This document shows, piece after piece, positions 42,033 to 50,851 of a stretch of 64,000 bases of DNA. Source of the stretch: Pseudomonadota bacterium (GTDB taxonomy: Bacteria > Myxococcota_A > UBA796 > SXON01); contig JAUXQH010000054.1 in NCBI GenBank assembly GCA_030685065.1, positions 1-64,000 of the forward strand, read 5' to 3'. The notes below the pieces were generated by a model that saw only the letters and a program-made list of their open reading frames with translations, was not told the origin of the DNA and did no database searches. Both the position numbers and the translations under genes were made by a program. The stretch's first letter is position 1. Each line of letters opens with the position of its first letter.

Positions 42033-45000
42033 GGACGCCGATGCTTCCCCTTCCGCTCGCATTGGCCCTGGTCTCGCCGGCCGCGTTCGCCGCGGACCAG
42101 GTCACTGGCCCGTCCGACCCCCAAGAGTGGGCCACCTTCCAGGACACCCTGGAGCGCTACACCTCCCGCATGAAGGAGCTCCAGGCCGACACGCGGAGCA
42201 TCCTCGACACCTACGAGTCCGAGGAGCGCGCCAAGATCTCCTCCGGCTACGGCAACGCCATCCAGCGGGCCGAAGACTCGGAAGCCGCGCTACGGCGCGT
42301 GGCGATCGCGCGGATCGAAGCGTTCCTCGCGAAGTACCCGACGTCCCCTCACACGGCGGACATGTTGTTCCGGGTCGCGGACCTCTACTTCGAAGAGACA
42401 GAGGTCTCGTTCGTCGCCCAGATGGAGGACTACGGCCGGCTCGAAGCTCAGCTCGAGCAGAACCCGTTGCTCGCGTTGCCCCCGCCGCCGCTCAAGAACT
42501 ATACGCGCTCGATGGACCTCTACCGGAGGCTCATCGCCCAGTATCCGACGTACGAAAACCTCGCTGATACCTACTACATGCTCGCGTGGTGCCTCTCGGC
42601 CCAGAACGGCGAGCAGTACGACCTCGAGGCCGCGCGGGACGTTTACCTCACGATCGTCAGCCGTTTCCCCGGTTCGCCGTTCTCGAACGACGCCAACATG
42701 CGCCTCGGCGAGTACTACTTCGACCTGACGGGCCCGCGCGAGAACCCGACCGCCTACGTCGCGACGGCCATCGGCTACTACAAGGCCGTGCTGGCGGATG
42801 GACCCGAGAGCCGAAACTACGACGAGTCCATCTACAAGCTGGGTTGGTCCCACTACAAGGTCAACGAGTACGACGAGGCCCTGGGCTATCTCGTGAAGCT
42901 GCTCGACTTCAGCGACGCGCAGTTCCTGGAGACCGGCAGGATCTCGAACATGCGGCCCGAGGCGGTCGAGTACCTCGCCATTTCCTACGCCGACATGGCG
43001 GACCGTCAGGGGAAAACGGCGGTGGACGTCGCAACGGCGCACCTCGCCCGGCTCGGCGACAACAAGTGGCAGCACGACGTCGTCGAGCGCCTCGCAGAGA
43101 TCCTGCTGATCCAGGCCAAGTTCGAGGCCTCGATCGCGACGTACGAGTACCTCCAGCAGAAGTGGCCGCTCGATCCCGAGAATCCCGTGTACCAATACGA
43201 GATTTCCCAGATCTACGGCAAGAAGATGGGGCTCGTCGATCTCGAGAGCTCGGCCAAGGCCATGGAGGCGCTCTCGGTTCGCTACACCGAGAACACCCCT
43301 TGGTACAACGCCAATAAATCCAACCCCGAGGCGATCGCGAAGGCTCGAGGCTACATCGAGACCTCCCTCGCAACCGTCGCCACCAAGATCCTGATCGACG
43401 CGCAGGAGACCGGTTCGCCGGAGCTCTACGCGTCCGCCGCCGAGAAGTACGGCGACTTCCTCGAGAAGTTCCCCTTCGCGGACGATTTCAACGAGTACGA
43501 GTGGTACCGCGCCCTGGGGCTCTTCGGTTCGAACCAGTTCGCCGAGGCCGAGAAGCAGTACCTCCAGATCCTCAAGAACGACCGTTCGCCCTACCGTGAG
43601 GGCGCCCGCTTCCAGCTGATGAAGGCTCGCGAGCAGCTCGTCCTGGCGAAGTACGGCAAACTGGTCGACGTTCCCTCGGGCGCCCTCGTGGAGAGGGTGG
43701 ACAAGTCGGCCTTCGACAAGGACATCACCCGCTACATGATCTCGGACGAGCACCGGGCGTTCATGCAGAGCTGCGATGACCTCGCCGTGCGCGAGTTCGC
43801 CGACCCGGAGTGGGCTCCCCTGCTGGAGAAGAACCGCCAGGCGTTCGCCTACCTGCCGGCGCAGATCCTGTTCAAGCACGGGCACTATGCCGAGGCGCGG
43901 GTGCGCCTCGAGAAGATCATCGCCGCGGATCGCACCTCCGAGGAGGCCAACTTCTCCGCTTCGATGATGATCGACAGCTACTCGAGCGAAGGGAATCTCC
44001 AGGTCGTCGCCGATCTCACCTCCAAGTACCGGGACATCGACCCCGGCTTCGGCACCATCAACGAGCAGGCCAATTTCAACCTGGCCTCGCAGCTCGTCGA
44101 GAAGGGAGACCGCGCGGGCGCGGCCAAGGGATTCCTCGACTTTATCCAGCAGTTTCCGAAGTCCCAGTACTATCGGCTCGCGCTGTTCAACGCGGCGAAC
44201 AACTTCGAGCTCATCGGGAAGGCGCAGGACGCCAACAAGCTGTTCGAGCGGTACATCACGGAGTTCCCGTCGGACGAGCGCGCGAAGGCGCTCTACTTCC
44301 GCATCGCGGACGGCTACTCGGCCACGCTGCAGCTCGACAAGGCGATCTTCTACTACGAGCAGCTCGGCAAGCTCTTCCCCGAGTACGAATACAGCCCGGC
44401 CGCGCTCTTCAACGCGGCGTTCCTCCGCGTCGGCATCGGCGATCACGCGGGCGCGGCCCGGTCGTTCGAGCGCTACGCGAAGGACTACTCGGGCCAGCCC
44501 GACGCCGAGGCGTCCTACTGGCGAGCGGGTGACCAGTGGGCCCTCGTCAGCGAGACACAGGCGCTCGACTTCTACGCTCGGTACGTCAAGCTCTACCCCC
44601 GCACCGACGGCAACCACCTGGTCGAGGCCTGGTACCGCACGGCGAAAATCTACGAGAAGCGGGGGGACAGCCGCAAGGCGACCCAGGCTTGGAGCCAGGT
44701 GCAGGCCGCCTACGGGGAGTCGGTGGGCGCAGGCCTCACGGCGCGTACGCGGAGCCTCGCGGCGGAAGGCGCGCTCGGGCAGCTCGTGGCCCGGTACGAG
44801 GCGTTCAAGGTGGTGAAGTGGACCACCAGCGAGGCCAAGAACGTCGACATCCTGCTCAAGACGAAGCCCGACGAGCTCAAGGTCATCACGGAGGGCGCGG
44901 TTCAGCTCATCCAGACCTACCAGGACTACGACACGGCCGCTGCCGCGCTCTACATCCAGGGCATGGGGTACTTCGCGTACGCCGACATGGCCTACGACAT

Positions 45001-45307
45001 CCCCCCGCCCAAGGGACTGAGCGAGGAAGAGCTCGACATCTTCCGCGGCACGATTGACGAGAAGTTCCGCATCCCCGCGGAGGATCGCGGCAAGTCCCGC
45101 CTCGTGGCCGCGCTCGAGAAGGCGAGGGGAGAGAAGCGGTGGTCCGAGTGGAACTCCAAGGCGCTCATCCCGCTGAACGAGCGGTACCCGGCCGAGTACC
45201 CGTCGGAGCGAAAGGAAGCGCGCGGGGCCGCGGGTACCGTCGCGGTGCCGTTCGCCGGGCCCGAGTCCATCCAGAACGAGCCCACCGCCACTGGAGGGGA
45301 AGAATGA
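42029..45307 (+). CDS. very large periplasmic TPR protein (AgmU/GltD-like)
   Basis: 1092 residues, ATG 42029. Signal peptide (LALALVSPAAFAAD) followed almost entirely by tetratricopeptide-like hairpins, for example MLFRVADLYFEETE, KLGWSHYKVNEYDEALGYL, LFNAANNFELIGKAQDANKLF, YRTAKIYEKRGDSRKATQAW. In M. xanthus AgmU/GltD is a periplasmic TPR protein of similar size that joins inner- and outer-membrane parts of the gliding complex. Here it is translationally linked on both sides (ATGA). Assignment is by architecture and context. Confidence 0.78.
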   Translation: MRTPMLPLPLALALVSPAAFAADQVTGPSDPQEWATFQDTLERYTSRMKELQADTRSILDTYESEERAKISSGYGNAIQRAEDSEAALRRVAIARIEAFLAKYPTSPHTADMLFRVADLYFEETEVSFVAQMEDYGRLEAQLEQNPLLALPPPPLKNYTRSMDLYRRLIAQYPTYENLADTYYMLAWCLSAQNGEQYDLEAARDVYLTIVSRFPGSPFSNDANMRLGEYYFDLTGPRENPTAYVATAIGYYKAVLADGPESRNYDESIYKLGWSHYKVNEYDEALGYLVKLLDFSDAQFLETGRISNMRPEAVEYLAISYADMADRQGKTAVDVATAHLARLGDNKWQHDVVERLAEILLIQAKFEASIATYEYLQQKWPLDPENPVYQYEISQIYGKKMGLVDLESSAKAMEALSVRYTENTPWYNANKSNPEAIAKARGYIETSLATVATKILIDAQETGSPELYASAAEKYGDFLEKFPFADDFNEYEWYRALGLFGSNQFAEAEKQYLQILKNDRSPYREGARFQLMKAREQLVLAKYGKLVDVPSGALVERVDKSAFDKDITRYMISDEHRAFMQSCDDLAVREFADPEWAPLLEKNRQAFAYLPAQILFKHGHYAEARVRLEKIIAADRTSEEANFSASMMIDSYSSEGNLQVVADLTSKYRDIDPGFGTINEQANFNLASQLVEKGDRAGAAKGFLDFIQQFPKSQYYRLALFNAANNFELIGKAQDANKLFERYITEFPSDERAKALYFRIADGYSATLQLDKAIFYYEQLGKLFPEYEYSPAALFNAAFLRVGIGDHAGAARSFERYAKDYSGQPDAEASYWRAGDQWALVSETQALDFYARYVKLYPRTDGNHLVEAWYRTAKIYEKRGDSRKATQAWSQVQAAYGESVGAGLTARTRSLAAEGALGQLVARYEAFKVVKWTTSEAKNVDILLKTKPDELKVITEGAVQLIQTYQDYDTAAAALYIQGMGYFAYADMAYDIPPPKGLSEEELDIFRGTIDEKFRIPAEDRGKSRLVAALEKARGEKRWSEWNSKALIPLNERYPAEYPSERKEARGAAGTVAVPFAGPESIQNEPTATGGEE

Positions 45308-46749
45308 TCCCCCGGATGACCCCGCGCCTCCTCCTCCTCGCCTTGTTCGCGGGGTGCGTCCCGAAGGCCCCGGTCCCGACCGCCGCGGTCCAGCCCGCCG
45401 CGCCCGCAGACACTGCGCCCGCTCCGACTGCGACGTCCGTGGTGTCAACGGAGCCGGTGCCCGTCACGGACCCCGCGGCGACGGCCGGCACCGCCGCCGC
45501 ACCCCCCACGGCCGCGTCCGGGAAGGACGAGGTCGCGCGGAAGGTGAATGTGGCCGTTTCCCTGCTCACGTCCGAGGACGAGAGCCGCGCACAGCGCGCG
45601 CTCGAGCTCCTCAAGACAGAAGTGACGGAGAACCCCGACGTGGCCGCGATCCACTACAACATCGGGGTGGCCCATCAGCGCCTGGGCCAGGAGGCCGAGG
45701 CTCGCCGCGCCTGGACCCGCGCGACGGAGGTCGATCCCACCTTCGCGAAGGCCTGGCTCAATCTGGGTGTGTTGTCGATGTCGGCCGGTCGGGCCGATCT
45801 GGCGCTCGCGAGCTTCCAGGCTGGCGCCCGCTACGCGCCCGAGAGCATCGATCTTCGCGTCGCGACCATCTCGGCCCTCCGGCAATTGGTGCGCTTCGAC
45901 GAGGCGATTGCCGAGGCGAAGGCCGCGCTCGGGATCAACAGCAAGGCCATCCCCGTCTACAACGAGCTCGCGCTGGTGTACCTCGACACCAAGCAGTACG
46001 ACCTTGCGCGCTTCACGCTCCAGAAGGCCCAGAACGACATCGACGGCGCCAAGGGCAACGCTCGTTTGTACGCGGTCCTGGGCGAGGTCTATTACCGCCT
46101 GGACTACACCGGCGACGCCCTGCAGAGCTTTCAGAAGGCGCTCGAGCTGGACCCCTACCAGCTGCCCGCGCTCCTGTACCTGGCCGGGTACTACATGGAC
46201 AATCGGAGCTGGACCGACGCCACGCCGCTGCTCGAGCGGGCGATGCGGATCGCGCCGAAAGACGGCGGTATCCAGCTGAACCTCGGCATCTCCTACCGGG
46301 GAGAGGGCCGCTTCGAGGACGCGAAGAAGGCCTACCTGGAGGCGCTCCGCCTCTCGCCGGCCGATCCGGAGCCGTACAGGAACCTCGGGGTCCTGTACGG
46401 TGACTACATGAAAGCGTACGATGCCGCACTGCAATCCATCGAAGACTACCGCCGCGCCGGGGGCAAGCCCCCGGAAGAGCTTGACGCCTGGGTGGCGTCC
46501 ATCCGGAAGGAACAGAAGCGCGTGGATGACAAGCGCCGCCGGGAGGACGAGCGGCAGAAGAAAGAAGAAGCCGAACGCAGGAAGGAGAGCGAGCCGGTCG
46601 TCGTCCCGCCTGTTCTCGACGAAGGAGGAGCGCCCGCACCCGGCTCGGATCCCGCGCCCGCACCCGGCTCGGATCCCGCGCCCGTTCCGGGTCCCGCGCC
46701 CGTTCCGGTTCCCGCGCCAGACGGCGGCGCTGACCCTTGGGGAGGTTGA
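45304..46749 (+). CDS. TPR-repeat lipoprotein (GltE/AglT-like)
   Basis: 481 residues; ATG 45304 overlaps the previous stop. Lipoprotein signal with lipobox FAGC, a Pro/Ala/Thr linker to about residue 75, then about nine TPR units (NIGVAHQRLGQEAEARRAWTRA, NLGISYRGEGRFEDAKKAYLEA) to residue 390, a highly charged Lys/Arg/Glu helix (KRVDDKRRREDERQKKEEAE) and a Pro-rich tail with short repeats. Matches the outer-membrane TPR lipoprotein of Glt complexes in size and position after the large TPR protein. Confidence 0.78.
   Translation: MIPRMTPRLLLLALFAGCVPKAPVPTAAVQPAAPADTAPAPTATSVVSTEPVPVTDPAATAGTAAAPPTAASGKDEVARKVNVAVSLLTSEDESRAQRALELLKTEVTENPDVAAIHYNIGVAHQRLGQEAEARRAWTRATEVDPTFAKAWLNLGVLSMSAGRADLALASFQAGARYAPESIDLRVATISALRQLVRFDEAIAEAKAALGINSKAIPVYNELALVYLDTKQYDLARFTLQKAQNDIDGAKGNARLYAVLGEVYYRLDYTGDALQSFQKALELDPYQLPALLYLAGYYMDNRSWTDATPLLERAMRIAPKDGGIQLNLGISYRGEGRFEDAKKAYLEALRLSPADPEPYRNLGVLYGDYMKAYDAALQSIEDYRRAGGKPPEELDAWVASIRKEQKRVDDKRRREDERQKKEEAERRKESEPVVVPPVLDEGGAPAPGSDPAPAPGSDPAPVPGPAPVPVPAPDGGADPWGG
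46631..46714 (+). repeat. in-frame tandem repeats in the lipoprotein tail
   Basis: Two identical 24-bp units (46631-46654, 46655-46678) encode APAPGSDP twice, followed by two 18-bp units (46679-46696, 46697-46714) encoding APVPGP and APVPVP. Copy number could vary by slippage without breaking the frame. Confidence 0.8.
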
Positions 46750-46751
46750 AG

Positions 46752-46979
46752 ATGCACCGCTTCCGCAGCTTGATGATCCTCGCGCTCGCCCTCGCGCCCG
46801 CCGTGGCCCGCGCCGAGCGGGCGATCACGTTCGAAGAGCAGACCCTCGTGGGCAAGATCCAGAAGCCCGAGATCCAGATTCTCATCACCAAGCAGAACCT
46901 GACGCCCAAGTACGAGCTCGAGCTGAAGGAGAGCTTTCTCCCCAAGATCGTGCAGTCGGTGGACCTGAAGCCCTTCTGA
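46752..46979 (+). CDS. small secreted protein in the Glt-like operon
   Basis: 75 residues; GGGAGG 8 nt before ATG 46752. Signal peptide MHRFRSLMILALALAPAVARA leaves a mature peptide of about 54 residues with strand-turn-helix character (EEQTLVGKIQKPEIQILITK, ELELKESFLPKIVQSVD). It sits 2 nt after the TPR lipoprotein and 16 nt before the TolQ gene, so it is likely a small periplasmic part of the same machine. No homologue recognised. Confidence 0.7.
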   Translation: MHRFRSLMILALALAPAVARAERAITFEEQTLVGKIQKPEIQILITKQNLTPKYELELKESFLPKIVQSVDLKPF

Positions 46980-46995
46980 GAATGCGGAGGCGCGC

Positions 46996-47670
46996 GTGAG
47001 TGTCATTGCCGACGCGATGCGGGAAGGCGGGTTCTTCATGTGGCCCATCCTCTGCGTCGCGGTTGTGGGCGTCTCGGTCGCGCTGGAGCGGCTCTTCTAC
47101 GTGTTCTACCGCGCCGGGATCAACGCCCCCGCGTTCATGGCCCAGGTGCAGAGAGCTGTTCTCGACGGCAACGTCGATCAGGCGGTGCGCCTGTGCAACT
47201 CCGAGCCCAGCGCGGCGCTGCCGCGGGTGCTCAAGGCCGGGCTCGTCCGCGCCTCCCGGCCCGAGTCCGAGATCAGGGATGCGATCGAAGAGGAGCAACT
47301 GGAGATCTTCCCGTTGGTCAGCCGTCGCATCGGCTACCTGCCGATGTTCGCCAACGTGTCCACGCTCCTCGGCCTGCTCGGGACGATCCAGGGGCTGATC
47401 CTGTCGTTCCACGCGGTGAGCGAGGCGACCGCGGCGGCGAAGTCGACCGCCCTCGCGGAGGGGATCGCCGTCGCGATGTACACCACGTTCTTCGGGCTGT
47501 TGGTCTCGATCCCGCTCCTGCTGGCGCACGGGTTCATCGCCGCCCGCGCGAACGCCGTGCTCGAAGAGCTCGACCACCACGCCGTCAAGCTCGTGAACCT
47601 GCTCAATGCGACCCGGCAGCGGGGCAGCTCGCAGGGCGGGGGGGCGCCGGTCCTTCCGTTTCACACGTAG
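46996..47670 (+). CDS. TolQ/ExbB/MotA-family proton channel protein (AglR-like)
   Basis: 224 residues from GTG 46996. Three membrane helices: about 14-33 (MWPILCVAVVGVSVALERLF), 115-140 (FANVSTLLGLLGTIQGLILSF) and 155-180 (AVAMYTTFFGLLVSIPLLLA). The second carries the LLGTIxG motif of the TolQ/ExbB family. Forms the pentameric channel around TolR-type subunits and uses proton flow to move the periplasmic partners. Followed by two TolR genes, the AglR-Q-S gene order of M. xanthus. Confidence 0.9.
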   Translation: MSVIADAMREGGFFMWPILCVAVVGVSVALERLFYVFYRAGINAPAFMAQVQRAVLDGNVDQAVRLCNSEPSAALPRVLKAGLVRASRPESEIRDAIEEEQLEIFPLVSRRIGYLPMFANVSTLLGLLGTIQGLILSFHAVSEATAAAKSTALAEGIAVAMYTTFFGLLVSIPLLLAHGFIAARANAVLEELDHHAVKLVNLLNATRQRGSSQGGGAPVLPFHT

Positions 47671-47678
47671 GCGCGGCC

Positions 47679-48164
47679 GTGGCGCGCCGTCGGGTCGAGG
47701 ACGCCTCGGAGCTGAACGTCATCCCCGTGATGAGCCTCATCGTCCACCTCATCCCGATGTTGCTCCTGTCCGTTCGCTTCGTCTCGCTTTCCCAGGTGCC
47801 CGCTCAGGGGCCGGTCGTGCCCTCGTCTCCGGCGCCGTCGACCGAGGCGTTCGCCGAGCAGGAACAACGCGTGGTCTCCGTCGTCATTACGCCCGAGGGC
47901 TTCGTCGTGGGCGGGAGCAACGCCGCGGATCCTCGGATCCCGTGCCTGGGCCCGTGCACCCCGGACACCTATGACTACGCGTCGCTAAACCGGGCCATGG
48001 TCTCCGCGAAGCGCCTCCATCCGACGGAGAAGCGGGTGGTCCTCGCGCCCGCGCCGAGCATCCCCTACGACGTGCTGGTGCGCGTGATGGAGGCGAGCCG
48101 CGCCCGCGCGGAGGGCGGTGAGCCGCTGTTTCCGACGCCGCTCATCGCCGCGGGCGCCCTCTGA
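47679..48164 (+). CDS. TolR/ExbD-family protein lacking the membrane Asp
   Basis: 161 residues from GTG 47679. One membrane helix (LNVIPVMSLIVHLIPMLLL, about 12-30), a linker and a periplasmic ExbD/TolR domain (VVSVVITPEGFVVGG ... KRVVLAPAPSIPYDVLVRVMEA). The residue at the place of the essential helix Asp is Ser19 (PVMS) whereas the three other TolR proteins in the window have PYMD, SMMD or AMMD. It probably cannot carry protons itself and may pair with the next TolR. Confidence 0.85.
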   Translation: MARRRVEDASELNVIPVMSLIVHLIPMLLLSVRFVSLSQVPAQGPVVPSSPAPSTEAFAEQEQRVVSVVITPEGFVVGGSNAADPRIPCLGPCTPDTYDYASLNRAMVSAKRLHPTEKRVVLAPAPSIPYDVLVRVMEASRARAEGGEPLFPTPLIAAGAL

Positions 48165-48667
48165 TGCGGGGCCGTGTCCGCCTCTCCGCACGCACGGCCC
48201 GCATCCCGACGTCCGCGCCGTTCATGCTCACCTCGATGATGGACATGTTCACCATCATCCTCGTGTTCCTCTTGAACCTCCTCGATCCCGCCAACGAGTC
48301 CGACCCGGAGTTGGTCCTCCCGTCCGCAAAGATCGAGCAGGCGGTCGAGGCGGGCGTCGTGCTCACGGTGACGACGGATCGGGTGTCGGTGGACGGCGTG
48401 GAGGTCCTCCGTCTCGCGGACGGCGCGCTCCTCGCGGACACGGCGCGCACGGGTCGCAGCGTAAACGCGCTCCACGCGCGGCTCGTCGAGGCGGGGAAGA
48501 CCATGCAGGTAAGTGGGAAGCAAGCGCAACAAGACGCGGCAAACCCGGTCCTGTCCGTTCAGTGTGACCGCGCCGTTCCGTTTTCGGTGCTGGGGGAGCT
48601 ACTGTACACAGCGGGCCAGGCAGGGTTCGGTCAGTTCCGCTTTGTCGTCATCAACGACTCCGGCTAA
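48164..48667 (+). CDS. TolR/ExbD-family protein (AglQ/AglS-like)
   Basis: 167 residues, ATG 48164 overlapping the previous stop (TGATG). A 20-residue basic N-terminus, membrane helix about 21-41 with the conserved Asp27 (SMMDMFTIILVFLL), and a periplasmic domain ending PFSVLGELLYTAGQAGFGQFRFVV. Second TolR of the TolQ-TolR-TolR set; with its Asp intact it should be the proton-responsive subunit. Confidence 0.88.
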   Translation: MRGRVRLSARTARIPTSAPFMLTSMMDMFTIILVFLLNLLDPANESDPELVLPSAKIEQAVEAGVVLTVTTDRVSVDGVEVLRLADGALLADTARTGRSVNALHARLVEAGKTMQVSGKQAQQDAANPVLSVQCDRAVPFSVLGELLYTAGQAGFGQFRFVVINDSG

Positions 48668-48746
48668 AGAACGGCGCTGACTGATCTGAGATAGCGTGAA
48701 CCCGCGACGCGCGCCGTTGTCCGTACTTCCCACCCAGAGGCCTCCC

Positions 48747-50090
48747 ATGAGCGCCACGGCTCCCCAGACCGCCCAGAAGCCGCTCCCCAAGGTCCTTCGG
48801 ATCGGGATGGCGCAGGACCAGAAGATCGTTCAGGAGAAGGTCCTGAAGGTCGGCGAGACCGTCACGATCGGCGACAACCCGCGGAACAGCTTCGTGCTCA
48901 CCGGGACCAAGCTCCCGTCCCGGTTCGAGCTCTTCATCGCCAAGGGCGACAGCTACGTCCTGTCGGTGCCGGACTGGGTGGAGGGGAAGATTTCCTGGAA
49001 GGACGGGATCCGCGGCCTGGACGAGATCCGGCAGCGGGGCGAGGCCGTCAAGCGGGGTGACCTCTATTTCTACCAGCTCAATGAGAACGTGCGGGGAAAG
49101 GTGACGATCGGCTCGTCCACCATCCTTTTCCAGTTCGTTCCCGCGCCACCCGAACCGGTTCGTGCTGTCTCGGCCGCGGACTTCCGGCCGCGTCTCCTCG
49201 ATGAGGACGATCCGCTCTTCCACGGCCTCCTCGGCGTATTCTCCCTCGTGGCGGCCGCCTTCATGGCGTGGGTCTACACCACGCCCCCGCGCGAGCACGT
49301 CGACCTCGACGCCCTGAAGGACGCCTTGAGCCTCGTGGTCGAGCGCAAGATCGACAAGATCGAGATCGTGCAGGCGGTCCCGACCACGGAGGCCGAGGGG
49401 CCCAAGCCCGAGGTGAAGGCCGACAAGCCGGTCGAGAAGGAGCCGAAGGCGGACACGCGTCCGGACACGCCGCAGCCGGCGAGCAAGGACTCCGTGGCCA
49501 AAAAGTCACTCCTGCTGCAGATGATCGGCACGTCCGGAAACGCCAACGGCAACGACGTGGTGGCGGACATTCTCGGCGACGATGCCGCGAGCATGGCCGG
49601 CCTCGATCGTGCGCTCGCGGGCGTCTCCGGTGTGGAGCAGGCCGACGCGGGCAATGTGGGGGTCAAGTCGGGAGGCGCGAACGGTCGTACGGACGCCACC
49701 GTGGGGGTCGGCATCGCGACAGGAGGCAACAGCACCGTCGGGACCGGCACGGCCAAGGTGACCGTCAAGGCCAAGGTCGACATGGGGACCGCCGACGCGG
49801 ACGTGGAGTCCGGTGACTCCGGAAACATCGCGAGCGTCGTCAAGAAGAGCCAGGGGCGCATCCAGACCTGCCTTGAGACCTCCCTCAAGGCGAACCCCTC
49901 GGTGAACGGGCGTGTGTCCGTCGGCTGGACCATCAACGCCGGCAAGGTGACCGAGGCCCATCTCGTCAAGAATTCTACCGGCGATGACACGCTTGGTCAG
50001 TGCATCGTGAAGTCGGTGCGTCAGTTCCGCTTCGATGAGACGCTGACGGCCGAGGTTCAAGAGTTCCCTTGGGTCATGTCCGGCCAGTAG
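48747..50090 (+). CDS. FHA-like/TonB-like transducer with AgmX/PglI C-terminal domain (GltG/GltJ type)
   Basis: 447 residues from ATG 48747 (AGAGG). N-terminal cytoplasmic FHA-like beta domain (about 15-130, TIGDNPRNSFVLTGTKLPSR), membrane helix about 158-178, a Lys/Pro/Glu periplasmic stretch (KPEVKADKPVEKEPKADT), a Gly-rich linker, and a C-terminal domain (about 355-447) with the paired Cys of the AgmX/PglI family (RIQTCLETSL, LGQCIVKSVRQFRF). Such proteins link the TolQR motor to periplasmic and outer-membrane parts. Last gene of the operon, 79 nt after TolR. Confidence 0.82.
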   Translation: MSATAPQTAQKPLPKVLRIGMAQDQKIVQEKVLKVGETVTIGDNPRNSFVLTGTKLPSRFELFIAKGDSYVLSVPDWVEGKISWKDGIRGLDEIRQRGEAVKRGDLYFYQLNENVRGKVTIGSSTILFQFVPAPPEPVRAVSAADFRPRLLDEDDPLFHGLLGVFSLVAAAFMAWVYTTPPREHVDLDALKDALSLVVERKIDKIEIVQAVPTTEAEGPKPEVKADKPVEKEPKADTRPDTPQPASKDSVAKKSLLLQMIGTSGNANGNDVVADILGDDAASMAGLDRALAGVSGVEQADAGNVGVKSGGANGRTDATVGVGIATGGNSTVGTGTAKVTVKAKVDMGTADADVESGDSGNIASVVKKSQGRIQTCLETSLKANPSVNGRVSVGWTINAGKVTEAHLVKNSTGDDTLGQCIVKSVRQFRFDETLTAEVQEFPWVMSGQ

Positions 50091-50128
50091 GCCGCCTCGG
50101 GCATGGGCGCGCGGGGCCGCGCGGAAGC

Positions 50129-50137
50129 TGGTATACT
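50129..50137 (+). promoter_or_regulatory. extended -10 promoter of the following secreted-protein gene
   Basis: TGG directly before TATACT (50132-50137) forms an extended -10 box with five of six consensus matches; no -35 is evident. A start near 50144 leaves a 23-nt leader with CGGAG before ATG 50167. Confidence 0.5.
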
Positions 50138-50166
50138 CCGTCTCTACGTGAACCCCGGAGCTTGTC

Positions 50167-50706
50167 ATGCGCCGTATCGTCTGTCTCGTCGGTGTGGTCG
50201 GAATGCTCTTCGCCGCCCCTGTTCTCGCGCAGACGCCGGGGATCTCCGGGGAGCTCGAGCAGTCTTCCACGACCTCTCCCAAGGAGAAGTCGGTGTTCAC
50301 CGACGCAGCCCTCGCCGAGATCGAGGGCTCGGTGAACACGGTGCAGGCGCTCCTGACCGCCGCGGAGAAGGAGAAGAACGTCGAGGAGATCGAGTGCCTC
50401 ACCCGCAAGCTGACGCCGTTGCGCGCCTTGCTCGAGGTGTCGCGTCAAGCGGGCAACACCATGAAGCTCTCGCTGGCCGCGAACGACACGGTCCACGCCG
50501 ACCAGGAATTCCGCAAGGTTGCGGTCGCCCTCACGAAGGCGCGCGAATTCCTCGCCGAGGCCCAGGCGTGCACCGGTGACGCAGGTGTGGAACGGGGTGA
50601 CGCGTCCTCGACCGTGACGGACAACGGGGAGAATTCCATCGACTCGGATGCCGACATCCCCGAGATTCAGGTCCCCCTCGACGGCCCCGACAGCACGCCG
50701 AATTGA
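50167..50706 (+). CDS. secreted helical protein, unknown function
   Basis: 179 residues. Signal peptide MRRIVCLVGVVGMLFAAPVLAQ, an alpha-helical middle (AALAEIEGSVNTVQALLTAAEKEK, CLTRKLTPLRALLEVSRQ) with one Cys pair (C79 region and ACTG), and an acidic disordered tail rich in Asp, Ser and Pro. It has its own promoter, so it is not necessarily part of the upstream motor operon. No family recognised. Confidence 0.72.
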   Translation: MRRIVCLVGVVGMLFAAPVLAQTPGISGELEQSSTTSPKEKSVFTDAALAEIEGSVNTVQALLTAAEKEKNVEEIECLTRKLTPLRALLEVSRQAGNTMKLSLAANDTVHADQEFRKVAVALTKAREFLAEAQACTGDAGVERGDASSTVTDNGENSIDSDADIPEIQVPLDGPDSTPN

Positions 50707-50851
50707 CGGTGCGTCGGTCCTGCGGGGGCGCTGAAGGGGCGCCGTAAGGCGTAGGAGCTTGCGTGCCGCATCGGGACGGGACATGTTCAGGGTGCTGGTT
50801 CGGGTTGTCGGCGTCGCGTCGATGAACGTTGCTGGGTAGAGGCGGGAAGGG

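Noticed and set aside
42290..45448. 1052-codon minus-strand frame
   Set aside because: Antisense to the large TPR protein; no domain or signal, Arg/Leu/Val-rich.
46996..48667. Tol-Pal system
   Set aside because: No TolA, TolB or Pal gene follows; the TPR proteins and AgmX-type transducer point to a Glt/Agl-like machine.
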